Below are positions 15,925-26,000 of a stretch of 64,000 nt of DNA, piece by piece; the first letter of the stretch is position 1; each line of letters begins with the position of its first letter. The notes beneath the pieces were generated by a model. The model saw only the letters and a list, made by a program, of their open reading frames with translations, did no database searches and was not told the DNA's origin. The DNA lies in contig NZ_CAJE01000014.1 in assembly GCF_000308215.1 (NCBI RefSeq), forward strand, positions 1 through 64,000. Reading direction: 5' to 3'. Origin of the DNA: Methanomassiliicoccus luminyensis B10 (GTDB lineage Archaea > Thermoplasmatota > Thermoplasmata > Methanomassiliicoccales > Methanomassiliicoccaceae). A program made the translations under genes and the position numbers.

Positions 15925-18900
15925 ATGGGGACGAACGCTACCACGCTGGACGAGCGCATCGAACGCTGGCAGCAGAACCTTCTGGACCTTACTTTACGCA
16001 ACAGGCTGCTGAACTTCAAGCCCTCCTCGGCGATACGTGTGGCCGCTCCCGGTCCGCCGCGGGTCTTCGACATGATGACCGCCGACAACGCCACCCTAAC
16101 CATCAGGGAGCTGGGGCCGAAGGAGGACATCTCGGCGGCAGCGAAGGCCGTGGCCGGCAGCGAGGTGCTGGTGGAGCCGGACCCCACGTCGGGACGGCTG
16201 CGGCACATGCGGCTCAAGGCCCGCTCCGCGGTCCGCGAGCAGGGAGTGAACATCCTGTTCCTGTCGTTCGGCCTGCTGCGGTGGTCCGAGAAGGATGATC
16301 CCTCGACGGAGCTGCTCGCTCCCCTCATCCTCGTCCCGGTGGAACTGGTGAAGCAGGGGCCCATGCAGCCCTTCCAGCTCAGGATGGCGGAGGAGGATGT
16401 GGTCATCAACCCCACCCTGATACACAAGCTCTCCACCACCTTCGGGCTCAAGCTCCCGGAGTGGGCGGAGGGCGACGCTCCCGCCGGGTACCTGAGCAGG
16501 GCGAGGGACGCGATCGCGCCTAACGAGGGCTGGAAGATCGATGACTGGATGTACCTATCCCTGCTGTCGTTCTCCAAGCTCTCCATGTACCAGGAGATGC
16601 GCGCCTGCCGCGACGATATCGTCCGGCATCCTTTGCTGAGGGCCATCTCCGGCGACCCGTCCCTCCTCCCCCCGGTGCCGGACCATCCGGCCTCGGACAG
16701 GCTGGACAGCGAGGTTCGACCGGCCCAGTCGTTCCAGATCCTGGACGCCGACTCCAGCCAGCAGGAGGCGGTGGAGATGGCCAAGAGGGGCATGACCTTC
16801 GTTCTGCAAGGGCCGCCGGGCACGGGAAAATCGCAGACCATCGCCAACATCATCGCCGAGTCGCTGGCGTCCGGCAAGAAGGTCCTGTTCGTCTCGGAGA
16901 AGATGGCCGCCCTGGAGGTGGTGAAGAGGCGGCTGGACGAGAGCGGGCTGGGGACGTATCTCCTCGAGCTGCACAGCCACAAGACCGCCAGGTCCGAGGT
17001 CATCGAGGAGCTGCGCGAATGCATGGCCCCGTTGACGCTGGAAAAGGTCAGGGGGCACGACCTGGAGAAGCTGGAGGAGCTGAGGAACCGACTGAACGAG
17101 TACGTGCAGGCGCTGCACGCCGCCAGGGAGCCGCTGGGCCGGTCGGTGTTCTGCGTGCACGGGCGGCTGGCCGCGCTGGAGGACGCCCCTGTGCTGGCGG
17201 TCCCGGTGCAGGGCGCCTCGTCCATGACCATGGACGACCTGGAGACCCGGGCGCGGCTTGCCAAGCAGGTGCAGCTGCTGAAGGAGCCGGTGGGGCGGGT
17301 GGACGTCCACCCCTGGCGCGATCTCAGGATGGAGGGTTGGGAGCCGGAGCACCAGGTCATGGTGGAAGCCTCCCTTCGCGACCTGGAGGACGGCACCCGG
17401 AAGGTGAGGGAGCGGGTGGCCCGCCTCAGCTCGATGGCCGGACGGGAGGCGCCCTCGGACCTTCACGAGATAAGATCGCTGCTGGAGCAGATGGGGCGGT
17501 CCGTCTCCACGCCCCTGCCGCTGCGGGACTGGCTGGTGGCCGGTACGCCGGACCGCCTGCTGAAGGACCTGGAAGATGCTCGCACATACTACGAGCGGAG
17601 GGCGAAGAACGAGGCGTGGGCCCTGGAGAACTACGACCGCGGAGTGCTGGCCCTTGACCTGGAGGCAGTGCTGGAGCGAGTCAGGGGGGCGAAGTACCTG
17701 GGCCCCCTGAGCGAGAGGTACCGCATCGACCGGTCCATCCTCCGGGAGTTCGCCAGGGACAAGGGGAAGAGGCGGTACAGGGAGGTGGTCGGCGACCTGG
17801 AGCGGCTCATCGAGATCAAGAAGGACGATGCCCGGTTCGAGGAGTTGGCGAAGCTGTCAGCGGAGCGGTTCGGCCCCCGGTTCAAGGGGGACCGCACCGA
17901 CTGGGGAGAAGCGCGCACCGCCCTGATGTGGACCTCGTTCTACCTCAAGGACTTCGGCGAGCATATCACCCCGAAGCTGATGGACCTGCTGTGCGATCCC
18001 CGGGCAGCGGCCCGCCTCTCCGGGCCGGTCAGGGACGCCGAGGCGGAGGTGTCCCGCCTCAAGGACGTCCTGAGGAACCTGCAGGCCCGGTTCTGGTCCA
18101 AGGGGGCGGCGTCGCCGGCGCACGCCACCGACCTGGCGTTGCTGGAGAAGTTCGCCTCCGACCATCTGTCGGAGCTGCCGTCCCTGAAGGAGTGGGTGCG
18201 CATCTGCGCCCTGGAGCAGGACTGCCGGGAGAACGGGCTGGAGGCGCTGTTCGCGCTCGCCCGGAGGAAGGGCTTGCCAGAGGGGGACCTGGGGGATGCG
18301 TACCGCAAGAGGGCCCTGCAGGCCTGGCTTGAGACCATGCGGGCCACCGACGGGCGGCTCCGCTCGTTCCGCTCCGACGAGCACCGCCACGCCATAGAGC
18401 AGTTCCGGAAGCTGGACCAGGAGCAGATGGCCATCGCCCGCCGGAGGCTGGTAGGGCTGCTGAACGACGCCCGGGCCAGGAGCCTGGACCCCGATTCCGC
18501 CAACGCCGTCGAGATCGGCATCCTGAAGCGCGAGCTGGAGAGGAAGCGGCACAAGCAGGTGCGCCAGCTGTTCTCGGAGTGCCCCAACCTGATAACGCAG
18601 CTGAAGCCCTGCCTGCTGATGTCCCCGCTGTCGGTCTCCATGTTCCTAGACCCGTCCAAGATCAAGTTCGACCTGGTCATCTTCGACGAGGCGTCGCAGA
18701 TCCACCCAGAGGACGCGGTGGGCTCAATCATGAGGGGGACGCAGGCCATCATCGTGGGCGACTCGAGGCAGCTGCCCCCCGCCTCGTTCTTCCAGGCCGC
18801 GATGGGGGAGGAGGACGAGGACTACGGGCCCGAGGACCTGGAGAGCATCCTGGACGAGTGCTCCGCATCGGCGATCAAGCAGCACATGCTGCTGTGGCAC

Positions 18901-19977
18901 TACCGGAGCAGGCACGAGTCGCTCATCGCGTTCTCCAACCGGCACATCTACGGCAACCGCCTGTTCACCTTCCCCTCGGCCGCCCCGGGCGGGGGCGTGA
19001 GCCACGTCAGGGTCGACGGCGTCTACGACCGGGGAGGATCGAGGACCAACCCCGTGGAGGCGGAGAAGGTCGCCTCCCTCGTCTTCGACCACTTCGCCAA
19101 GAGCCCCCAGAGATCACTGGGCGTGATCGCGTTCTCCGAAGCGCAGCAGATGGCCATCCTGGACCGCATAGAGAAGCTGAGAATGAAGCACCCCGAGTTC
19201 GAGAGGTTCTTCGAGGAAGGGGCCTCGGACGAGTTCTTCGTGAAGAACCTGGAGAACGTGCAGGGGGACGAGAGGGACGTCATCATACTGGACGTGGGGT
19301 ACGCGAGGGACGCCCGGGGCCGCATGACCCAGAACTTCGGGCCGCTGAACCAGCTGGGCGGGGAGAGGAGGCTCAACGTCGCCATCACCAGGGCGAAGCA
19401 GCAGGTCATGGTGGTCTCTTCCATCGGCGCCGATGATGTGGAGGGAGGGTCGGCCGGTCCGAAACTCCTCAGGGACTACCTCGCCTACGCCGCCTCCGGC
19501 GGGGACGAGGGGATGCTGGCGGGCGCGAGGGAGCGCCGGGCCGAGGAGCCCCTGGACTTCCAGTTCGAGGAGGAGGTGTTCAAGGCCCTGACCGTCGAAG
19601 GCCTCATCCTGCGCAAGAGGGTGGGGTGTTCCGGCTACCGGGTCGACCTGGCGGTGGAGGACCCCAACGCCCCCGGCTCGTTCGTCCTGGGAATCGAATG
19701 CGACGGCGCTTCGTACCGCTCCGGGAAAACGGCCCGGGACCGGGACCGCACCAGGGAGCAGGTGCTGCGCGGACTGGGGTGGAGGCTGCACCGCATATGG
19801 TCCGCCGATTGGGTGGATGACCGGGACCGGGAGGTCGTGAAGGTGAGGCGCATCCTGAAGGAGGCGGGCTATCCCCTCGCGGCGGCGAAGAACGGCGGCA
19901 TGCGGGTCATCATCAGAGCGGCGAGGCCGCCGGTGAAGGCAGAAGAGCGTCCAGACAGGCCGGCGGAGAAAGCGTGA
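15925..19977 (+). CDS. Giant DUF4011–SF1 helicase–Vsr-like protein (Hhe-type), copy B, lacking DUF3320
   Basis: A tandem paralogue of the preceding gene, 1350 residues from the ATG at 15925 (an in-frame GTG lies 27 bases upstream; neither has a clear ribosome site). It has the same DUF4011 opening (LDERIERWQQNLLDLTLRNRLLNF), GPPGTGKSQT, FDEASQ, NVQGDERDV and NVAITRAK motifs. The nuclease domain keeps the acidic pair in GIECDGASYRS near residue 1255. It ends shortly after that domain and has no DUF3320. Several DNA stretches are identical to copy A, including one of 80 bases. The two proteins may act together, with copy B supplying the nuclease. Confidence 0.85.
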   Translation: MGTNATTLDERIERWQQNLLDLTLRNRLLNFKPSSAIRVAAPGPPRVFDMMTADNATLTIRELGPKEDISAAAKAVAGSEVLVEPDPTSGRLRHMRLKARSAVREQGVNILFLSFGLLRWSEKDDPSTELLAPLILVPVELVKQGPMQPFQLRMAEEDVVINPTLIHKLSTTFGLKLPEWAEGDAPAGYLSRARDAIAPNEGWKIDDWMYLSLLSFSKLSMYQEMRACRDDIVRHPLLRAISGDPSLLPPVPDHPASDRLDSEVRPAQSFQILDADSSQQEAVEMAKRGMTFVLQGPPGTGKSQTIANIIAESLASGKKVLFVSEKMAALEVVKRRLDESGLGTYLLELHSHKTARSEVIEELRECMAPLTLEKVRGHDLEKLEELRNRLNEYVQALHAAREPLGRSVFCVHGRLAALEDAPVLAVPVQGASSMTMDDLETRARLAKQVQLLKEPVGRVDVHPWRDLRMEGWEPEHQVMVEASLRDLEDGTRKVRERVARLSSMAGREAPSDLHEIRSLLEQMGRSVSTPLPLRDWLVAGTPDRLLKDLEDARTYYERRAKNEAWALENYDRGVLALDLEAVLERVRGAKYLGPLSERYRIDRSILREFARDKGKRRYREVVGDLERLIEIKKDDARFEELAKLSAERFGPRFKGDRTDWGEARTALMWTSFYLKDFGEHITPKLMDLLCDPRAAARLSGPVRDAEAEVSRLKDVLRNLQARFWSKGAASPAHATDLALLEKFASDHLSELPSLKEWVRICALEQDCRENGLEALFALARRKGLPEGDLGDAYRKRALQAWLETMRATDGRLRSFRSDEHRHAIEQFRKLDQEQMAIARRRLVGLLNDARARSLDPDSANAVEIGILKRELERKRHKQVRQLFSECPNLITQLKPCLLMSPLSVSMFLDPSKIKFDLVIFDEASQIHPEDAVGSIMRGTQAIIVGDSRQLPPASFFQAAMGEEDEDYGPEDLESILDECSASAIKQHMLLWHYRSRHESLIAFSNRHIYGNRLFTFPSAAPGGGVSHVRVDGVYDRGGSRTNPVEAEKVASLVFDHFAKSPQRSLGVIAFSEAQQMAILDRIEKLRMKHPEFERFFEEGASDEFFVKNLENVQGDERDVIILDVGYARDARGRMTQNFGPLNQLGGERRLNVAITRAKQQVMVVSSIGADDVEGGSAGPKLLRDYLAYAASGGDEGMLAGARERRAEEPLDFQFEEEVFKALTVEGLILRKRVGCSGYRVDLAVEDPNAPGSFVLGIECDGASYRSGKTARDRDRTREQVLRGLGWRLHRIWSADWVDDRDREVVKVRRILKEAGYPLAAAKNGGMRVIIRAARPPVKAEERPDRPAEKA

Positions 19978-20041
19978 GCTTGGGAAATGTTTATTAAAGA
20001 CATCTCCATTAGCGCATTTTACCAATGTCGAGGGAGTCAGT

Positions 20042-20404
20042 ATGAAGAATACACTCAAGACGGACCCCAACCTGGTCGCCCTCATCTCCGATCTGAAGAG
20101 GGAGACCCGGGATGGGAATGCCGCCATCTGGCGAGACATTGCTCTGAGACTGGAGAAGCCCAGCCGAAACTGGGCCGAGGTCAACCTGAGCAAGTTGGAA
20201 AGGAACTTGAAGGACGGGGACATCGTTATCGTCCCCGGCAAGGTGCTTGGCGCCGGCAGCCTGAACAAGAAGGTCACCGTCGCCGCGTTCCGCTTCTCGG
20301 AGAGCGCCGCCAAGGCCATCGAGGCTGCCGGCGGGAAGAAGCTGACCATCGCCGAGCTGGTGAAGGAGAACCCTTCCGGCAGCGGCGTGAAGATCATGGG
20401 GTGA
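20042..20404 (+). CDS. rpl18e: Large-subunit ribosomal protein L18e
   Basis: The 120-residue archaeal/eukaryotic-type L18e (eL18), starting MKNTLKTDPNLVALISDLKRE and containing VIVPGKVLGAGSL and VAAFRFSESA. It heads the conserved archaeal order L18e–L13–S9–RpoN with intervals of 4–7 bases, so it is surely an operon. A TATA-like TTTATTAAAG lies about 50 bases upstream of the ATG, and GAGGGAG lies just before it. Confidence 0.95.
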   Translation: MKNTLKTDPNLVALISDLKRETRDGNAAIWRDIALRLEKPSRNWAEVNLSKLERNLKDGDIVIVPGKVLGAGSLNKKVTVAAFRFSESAAKAIEAAGGKKLTIAELVKENPSGSGVKIMG

Positions 20405-20409
20405 ACTAG

Positions 20410-20829
20410 ATGGCTGTTGTTATCAATGCGGAAGGGCACATCCTGGGACGCCTCAGCACCAATGTCGCGAAGCGGCTCGTCAACGGGGAGCAGGTCATCG
20501 TTGTCAACGCCGAGAAGGCGATCATCACCGGCAACAGGGACGTCATCCTGGACCGGTACCACCAGAAGTACAAGAGAGGCAAGATCATCAACGGGCCGTT
20601 CTTCCCCAAGAGGGCCGACCTCATTCTGAAGAGGACCGTCCGGGGAATGATCCCGTTCAAGAACGCCCGCGGCCAGGACATCTACCGGAACCTGACCGTG
20701 TATGTCGGGGTCCCGAAGGAGCTGGCCTCCTCCCAGATGGAGAAGGTGGAGCACGCTACGAACCTGTGGACCAACAAGTACGTCACCCTCGGCGAGGTCG
20801 CGGAGTGGCTCGGAAGCAGGCTGAGGTGA
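20410..20829 (+). CDS. rpl13: Large-subunit ribosomal protein L13 (uL13)
   Basis: A 139-residue protein with the archaeal L13 pattern: AEGHILGRLSTNVAKRL at the start, VNAEKAIITGNRD, and TVRGMIPFKNARGQDIYRNLTVYVGVP. Structural protein of the 50S subunit; second gene of the operon. Confidence 0.95.
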   Translation: MAVVINAEGHILGRLSTNVAKRLVNGEQVIVVNAEKAIITGNRDVILDRYHQKYKRGKIINGPFFPKRADLILKRTVRGMIPFKNARGQDIYRNLTVYVGVPKELASSQMEKVEHATNLWTNKYVTLGEVAEWLGSRLR

Positions 20830-20833
20830 GCAA

Positions 20834-21235
20834 ATGGCAAACGTAGTCAACACCAGCGGCAAGAGGAAAGAGGCCGTGGCCAGGGCCGTCGTGAGCGAGG
20901 GTTCTGGCAAAGTCAGGGTGAACAATGTTCCTATCGAGATCTACAACCCTGAGCTCGCCCGCCTCAAGATGATGGAGCCAATGGCCCTGGCCGGCGACAA
21001 GGCCGCCAAGGTCGATGTCAGCGTGAACGTTGAAGGCGGCGGGTTCATGGGTCAGGCCGAGGCCACCAGGACCGCCATCGCCAAGGGTCTCGTGGAGTTC
21101 CTAAAGGACAACGAGCTTGAGGCAATGTTCAAGCAGTACGACCGCTCTCTGCTTATCAGCGACCCCCGCAGGAAGCTTCCCAAGAAGCCCCAGGGACGTG
21201 GCGCTCGCAAGAAGAGGCAGAAGTCCTACAGGTGA
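20834..21235 (+). CDS. rps9: Small-subunit ribosomal protein S9 (uS9)
   Basis: The 133-residue uS9: N-terminal [14 protein letters not shown], central [20 protein letters not shown], and the basic tail [24 protein letters not shown] that reaches the ribosomal P site. GAGGTGAGC lies just before the ATG. It lies 4 bases after L13. Confidence 0.96.
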   Translation: MANVVNTSGKRKEAVARAVVSEGSGKVRVNNVPIEIYNPELARLKMMEPMALAGDKAAKVDVSVNVEGGGFMGQAEATRTAIAKGLVEFLKDNELEAMFKQYDRSLLISDPRRKLPKKPQGRGARKKRQKSYR

Positions 21236-21242
21236 TGCTGAA

Positions 21243-21434
21243 ATGATAATCCCAGTAAGATGCTTTACGTGCGGCAAGGTGATCGGTGGAGTTTACCAGA
21301 CGTACCTCAAGAGGGTGCAGCTGGGAGAGGACCCCCAGCAGGTCCTCGATGATCTCGGCCTGCAGCGCTACTGCTGCCGCCGCATGATCGTCGCGCACGC
21401 CGACCTGGTCGACGAAGTTATCCCTCTGGGATGA
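21243..21434 (+). CDS. rpoN: DNA-directed RNA polymerase subunit N (Rpb10 homologue)
   Basis: The 63-residue zinc-binding subunit: [12 protein letters not shown] with the first CxxC pair and RYCCRRM with the second Cys pair. It stabilises the Rpo3/Rpo11 platform of archaeal RNA polymerase. The start is the ATG at 21243, 7 bases after S9; a longer in-frame extension overlaps S9 and is not real. Confidence 0.95.
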   Translation: MIIPVRCFTCGKVIGGVYQTYLKRVQLGEDPQQVLDDLGLQRYCCRRMIVAHADLVDEVIPLG

Positions 21435-21445
21435 AGGGCTAAACT

Positions 21446-21453
21446 CTTTAAAC
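21446..21453 (+). promoter_or_regulatory. TATA box of tRNA-Pro
   Basis: CTTTAAAC lies 29–36 bases before the first base of the tRNA, the normal position for an archaeal TATA box. Confidence 0.5.
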
Positions 21454-21481
21454 CCCTTCCTCAATCCCCCTTTTACCACAT

Positions 21482-21557
21482 GGGTCTGTGGGGTAGCTTG
21501 GTATCCTTCCAGCTTGGGGTGCTGGTGACTCCGATTCAAATTCGGACAGACCCACCA
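21482..21557 (+). tRNA. tRNA-Pro (anticodon GGG), CCA encoded
   Basis: A full cloverleaf is visible. Acceptor GGGTCTG pairs with CAGACCC; the D-stem is GGGT/ATCC; the anticodon stem CCAGC/GCTGG bears loop TTGGGGT (anticodon GGG at 21516–21518); the T-stem TCCGA/TCGGA bears loop TTCAAAT. The discriminator base is A at 21554 and CCA follows in the DNA (21555–21557). No intron. Confidence 0.95.
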
Positions 21558-21670
21558 TAATTCTCATAACTCCCCCATAATGCATTCATACGTTCTAATT
21601 ATCTCTGATATCAAATACGATTCTTCTAGCAAAAGCAATAAGTTGAGCGGGCACGTGAGAAAGCCCGTTC

Positions 21671-22087
21671 ATGGAAGAGAAGCCCCAGCGCAACGAGTTC
21701 GAGATCAGGATGTGCTTCGACTATGTCAACCAAATCAGGGACAGGGAGCAGAGGGCGAAGCAGCATAACGTCACCATCCTAGTGCTGTTCTTGGGTGCTA
21801 TCTCTTGGGCGCTGTTCTCCAGCGTCAACCTCGATCTTCCCCTCAGGCTGCTGCTGGTCGCCCTGCTCATCCTCCCCGTCGTCATCATTCTCTATACGAG
21901 CCTAAAGATGAGCAGGACCGACCTGCAATGCCAGACGCTGCAGGCCATGATACTCAACGGCACCATAACGAACGCCAAGGAGTTCATCGAGGCGTTCGAC
22001 CGGACGGTCGCGAAGGAGCGGACCAGAATCAACCAGTGGATCGAGTCGGCGGTCGAGCTCGTCGATGAACGGAAGACTGAGGAATGA
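21671..22087 (+). CDS. Small membrane protein of unknown family
   Basis: 138 residues. A charged, helical N-terminus (about 1–35), two closely spaced membrane segments (VTILVLFLGAISWALF and LLLVALLILPVVIILY, about 36–78), then a helical cytosolic tail with LQAMILNGTITNAKEFIEAF and INQWIESAVELVDERK. The short loop between the two segments suggests a hairpin with both ends inside. I do not recognise the family. The nearest neighbours are tRNA-Pro and an HNH protein. Confidence 0.6.
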   Translation: MEEKPQRNEFEIRMCFDYVNQIRDREQRAKQHNVTILVLFLGAISWALFSSVNLDLPLRLLLVALLILPVVIILYTSLKMSRTDLQCQTLQAMILNGTITNAKEFIEAFDRTVAKERTRINQWIESAVELVDERKTEE

Positions 22088-22252
22088 GCGAGGCGAGTCG
22101 ACCCTCAGTATCTCTCGACGGGGTCTCGCAAGGCCTGCCTGCATCCCTGAGTTGTACAATTCGATGAGATATATTATGAACTCCTCCCAGGCGATTTCTG
22201 GCATGAATCCCCCCATAATAACGATTATTGAACTCTACGTGGGTAGGCTCCA

Positions 22253-22873
22253 ATGAATGTTGGAACAGATAGGAATTATTGTATTACCAACCATGATTCC
22301 AATCATGGAAATGATAAGTATGCAGATATTTTTTCCATCAGCATGAAGCAGCTCTATCCATCGTACGAGCTTTCGTGGAGAACAGAGGAAGATGAAAAAT
22401 TCCGAGGGAGCGCTGCCTGGAAAAAGATACGCCTCCGCATCCTGGAGCGAGATGACTTCACCTGCGCATACTGTGGTTATCGCTCTGAGAAGAGACAGCA
22501 GGTCAATCATATCGATGGTGATCCAAAGAACAACGAAGATGAGAACCTCGAAACGATCTGTCCAGACTGCCACAGGGTAATGCATTCCGGGCTTTGGTGC
22601 ACCAAGATGCATACCATGAGGTTGTATAGCCGATCAAATTATTCTCAAAACGACATCATCAGGATAACCAGGGAAATGCGTTCCCAGGGGCACAGCGACG
22701 AGGGGATTGTCAAGCATCTTGGCCTCGAAGGACCATTGCCTTGGATGCAAGACCTGGAGTATCTAAGATCATTGTACGCGTTCAACGCCTCAGGTGTGCC
22801 GATGCCGACGCCCAAGCGGTTCTTGACCGAGGAAGAGCAGAAGGCCCGCCTGAAGAATCGCGATAAATGGTGA
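22253..22873 (+). CDS. HNH endonuclease domain protein
   Basis: 206 residues with an HNH/zinc-finger nuclease core: CAYCGYRSEKRQQVNHIDGDPKNN… then ENLETICPDCHRVMH. The two CxxC pairs bind zinc, and the NHIDGD and CHRVMH segments supply the HNH histidines and asparagine. The C-terminal part resembles an unclassified helical, HTH-like region (QNDIIRITREMRSQGHSDEGIVKHL), so it may bind DNA specifically. Its codon use is more AT-rich than its neighbours. Whether it belongs to a mobile element, a restriction function or repair is unclear. Confidence 0.75.
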   Translation: MNVGTDRNYCITNHDSNHGNDKYADIFSISMKQLYPSYELSWRTEEDEKFRGSAAWKKIRLRILERDDFTCAYCGYRSEKRQQVNHIDGDPKNNEDENLETICPDCHRVMHSGLWCTKMHTMRLYSRSNYSQNDIIRITREMRSQGHSDEGIVKHLGLEGPLPWMQDLEYLRSLYAFNASGVPMPTPKRFLTEEEQKARLKNRDKW

Positions 22874-23008
22874 TTTGAGCCCTCCGCCTCACGGTTAATC
22901 GGTTGATAGCGAGTGCATTCCTCCCAACCCCTCAACCGCCCCACCGATCGTCCCCGAACCATTTATAGCTATTCAGCGGCATAGGCCCTCCGGAGGGATA
23001 GTGGGGGC

Positions 23009-26000
23009 ATGCCGCGGCTCGCTAGCATACGTACCAATAGGGCTCTGAAGTTCGCGGCCCTGTCGCTGTTCTTCCTCGCCCTCACATTATTCCTGTTCCG
23101 CAACCTCATCGACGGCGAGTACATCACCGGCACCGATGCCATGTCCACGGTGCTGTGGCCAAAAATGCAGGCTGCCGGCGATTCCTTCTTCTCAACCTGG
23201 GACTACTTCGTTTCCGCCGGCATGCTCTCATACCAGTCGCCCGCCTACGCCGCCTCCAACGCCATAATGCTCGGCCTGCTACAGATCCCCGCTGTCGTCT
23301 ACGCCAAGCTCCAGTTCACGGTGTCATTCTGGCTCGCCGGCATGCTCTCGTTCTACGTCCTCCGCGCCATGACCTCCTCCGACAGGGCGGCCTTCCTAGG
23401 CTCGCTGGTCTATATCGGCAACGGCGCGTTCATAGGCCAGATCGTAGAAGGCCACCTGGGCTTCGTCACCGCCTATCCCTTCCTGATCCTCATCTTCTAC
23501 CTCTTCTACGACGCCTACATCAACGGCATATCGAAGAAGACCATCGCCCTGCCGGCCATCTTGCTGCTGTACGGAGGGTTCGCAGCGCCGCACATGGTCT
23601 TCCTGGCGGCGGTGATGATGATCGCCTACGCCGCGTCAGACCTGATATTCCGCTTCCTCGCCCGTCGGAGGGAACGGTTCATTTACAAGATCGCTCTCAC
23701 CGCCTCCCTCTCCTTTGTGCTGGTCCTCCCCGTCGCCTACGCCATCCTGGTGCTGGGCGGCTCCAGCGCCTACGGGGCCTCTTACACTATCGAGGATGCC
23801 GCCAACGGCTCCAACTGGCTCCTCGGCGCGCTGACATTGGGGGGCGCCGAGCTCACCAACACCTACGCTGTTTACGGGGTCCGCCCGGGAGCGGCCCTGA
23901 TGGGGGCGACCCAGCTCCTGGCGCTGCCGTTGTTCTTCCTGGCCCTCCTCAGCCTACTGGTCGAGAAGCGCAGGAAGCTTACCGTCCCCTTGTGGGTGGC
24001 CGCGGCGTTCACCATACTGCTGTCCATGGGGCCGAACTCGCCCCTGGGCTTCCTGTTCACTCTGGCATATGATAACATTCCCCTCATCGACTCGTTCCGC
24101 GCGCTGTCCCGCTTCTCCATGGTGACTGCGGTGTTCTACTCCGTGCTGATCGCCGTCCTGGTGGCCAACCTGGGCGAGGTATCGCAGAAGCTCCGCAGGA
24201 TGGCAGCGGGCCTGGCTCCCCGGTTCCAGATCTGGATCTGGAAAGTGTCGGGAAGGCCTCAGTCCATTCTGGTGGCGGTGCTGTTGATCTCCTCGCTCAG
24301 CGGGCTCGCCGTCCTCGCCGACGGCAATGCCGTCAGGGCGTTCCACATGCCTTCAGAGTACACGGAGCCGTTCGAGTACATCGAGACCGAGGACGGGAAC
24401 GGCTACTACAAGATATACACCCTGCCGATGCTCGGCGACCTCTACAACCACCCCGATCGGCCCAATCCAACCAGCTACGGCTATCCGAAAGGGACTACTC
24501 TAGATCCTGGCGCGTACCTGCCGGTGACCATCAACGAAAGGGGGATGTCCCATTTCGTCACGAGCTCCAACTATTGGGCAGGCATGCGCGATATCATGGA
24601 CGTCCGGCAGTTCGGTTACCAGTCCACTCTTCAGCTCCTCGGTTCCTCGGCGGCAGTGAAGTACGTGGTCGACCAGTGGTACGCTCCGGACGAGGAGAAG
24701 GGGTACTTCGCGAGCATGAACGGGGGAATCGTGGTTGCTGAGTTCGACAGCGGGGCCAGGGTCATCATGATCGACTCGTTCTCCTCGCCGCTCAAGGCCC
24801 AGAGCGGTCTGATCGTCGGTTCCGGAGGCATCGACACCATGTACCTGCTGATTGGTGCCGGCGTCTTTGATCCATCGAACGATGCGTACGCCTCGTTCCA
24901 GTGGGCCGATGGCTCCAATGTCGAGAACATCCTCGGTGCTAGTGAGCTGATCGTGCTCCGCAACGGGGACCTCCTCGAGCTCGGGTACGAGCTCGGGTAC
25001 ATGGACGATATTCTGTTCGATCTCCCTAGTGCGGTGAACGAGCACCGCAGCAACGATACGGTTAGGTGGGTGCAGTACGTCGATTCCGGCGCGGGAGAGG
25101 TGGGTGTCACCACCAATGGAACGAACTCTTTAACTGTTGAACCGAACAAGGACGTTGACTACGGATCGAACCTGAAGTTCAGGGCGCTGTTCGGCCCGGA
25201 CCAGGGCGTGCTTGAGGTGAGGATCAACGGGCAGGTGGTCAGCTACGTTGACACGAGCGCTCCGTTCACCGGGTGGGAGTGGTTCACCGTCGACGTGCCT
25301 AGCGACGTCGAGCGCATCGACTCCGTCACCTTCACCGGTTCGGACGACGGGAAGGCGGTAACGATCTCCGACGCGGCCATATTCGCCGGCGATACTGAGG
25401 AGGAATTGGGATCGAAGGTGAAGGAGCTCCTTTCACCGTACCGCTCCAAGATCGGTTACGTCTACACCCCGCTGTACCTGTACCTGCACGATCCGTCGAT
25501 CGAGGTAGGCAACTGGGATCAGGGGAACGGCGTGATGTCGTTCGGCAGCTCCCTCAACGTTCCGGTGAGCACCGTCTTCGACAGCGATCTCCGACTGTCG
25601 GTGTACGCCCCGGACTGGGGAGCGAGGAGCATAGAGTTCAACGGTGTTTCCAGTTCTGGCTCGTGGAACTCATCAGGCGCATATCACTACGAGCTAGGCA
25701 CCGTCGCCGCCGGAACTCATGATCTACGAGTGTTCGGCGACGGAACGTACGGTCTCACGTTGCTGCCGGAGTATGAGTCTGCCATGATCGCGCCGACCAT
25801 AAGTTATGAACAAGTTTCGTCGACGGAGTGGCGCGTGTCGGTCACGAACGCATCGGGGCCGTTCATCCTCAAGTTCTCCGAAGGAACGAGCGAGTTCTGG
25901 ACGATAGATGGTGCCGATGCCACGTGGTTCCGATCGGACTACCTGGCCAACGCGTTCATTGTTAACGGGTCTGGGGATCTGCAGCTTACATTGCTGTTCT

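Noticed and set aside
14190-17396. Very long open frame on the minus strand across the two helicase genes
   Set aside because: It is antisense to two well-supported helicase genes, has low-complexity Ser/Arg and Gly/Arg-rich content, and arises from high-GC codon use.
19114-20925. Long minus-strand frame over copy B, L18e, L13 and S9
   Set aside because: It overlaps clear ribosomal protein genes and shows no recognisable domain.
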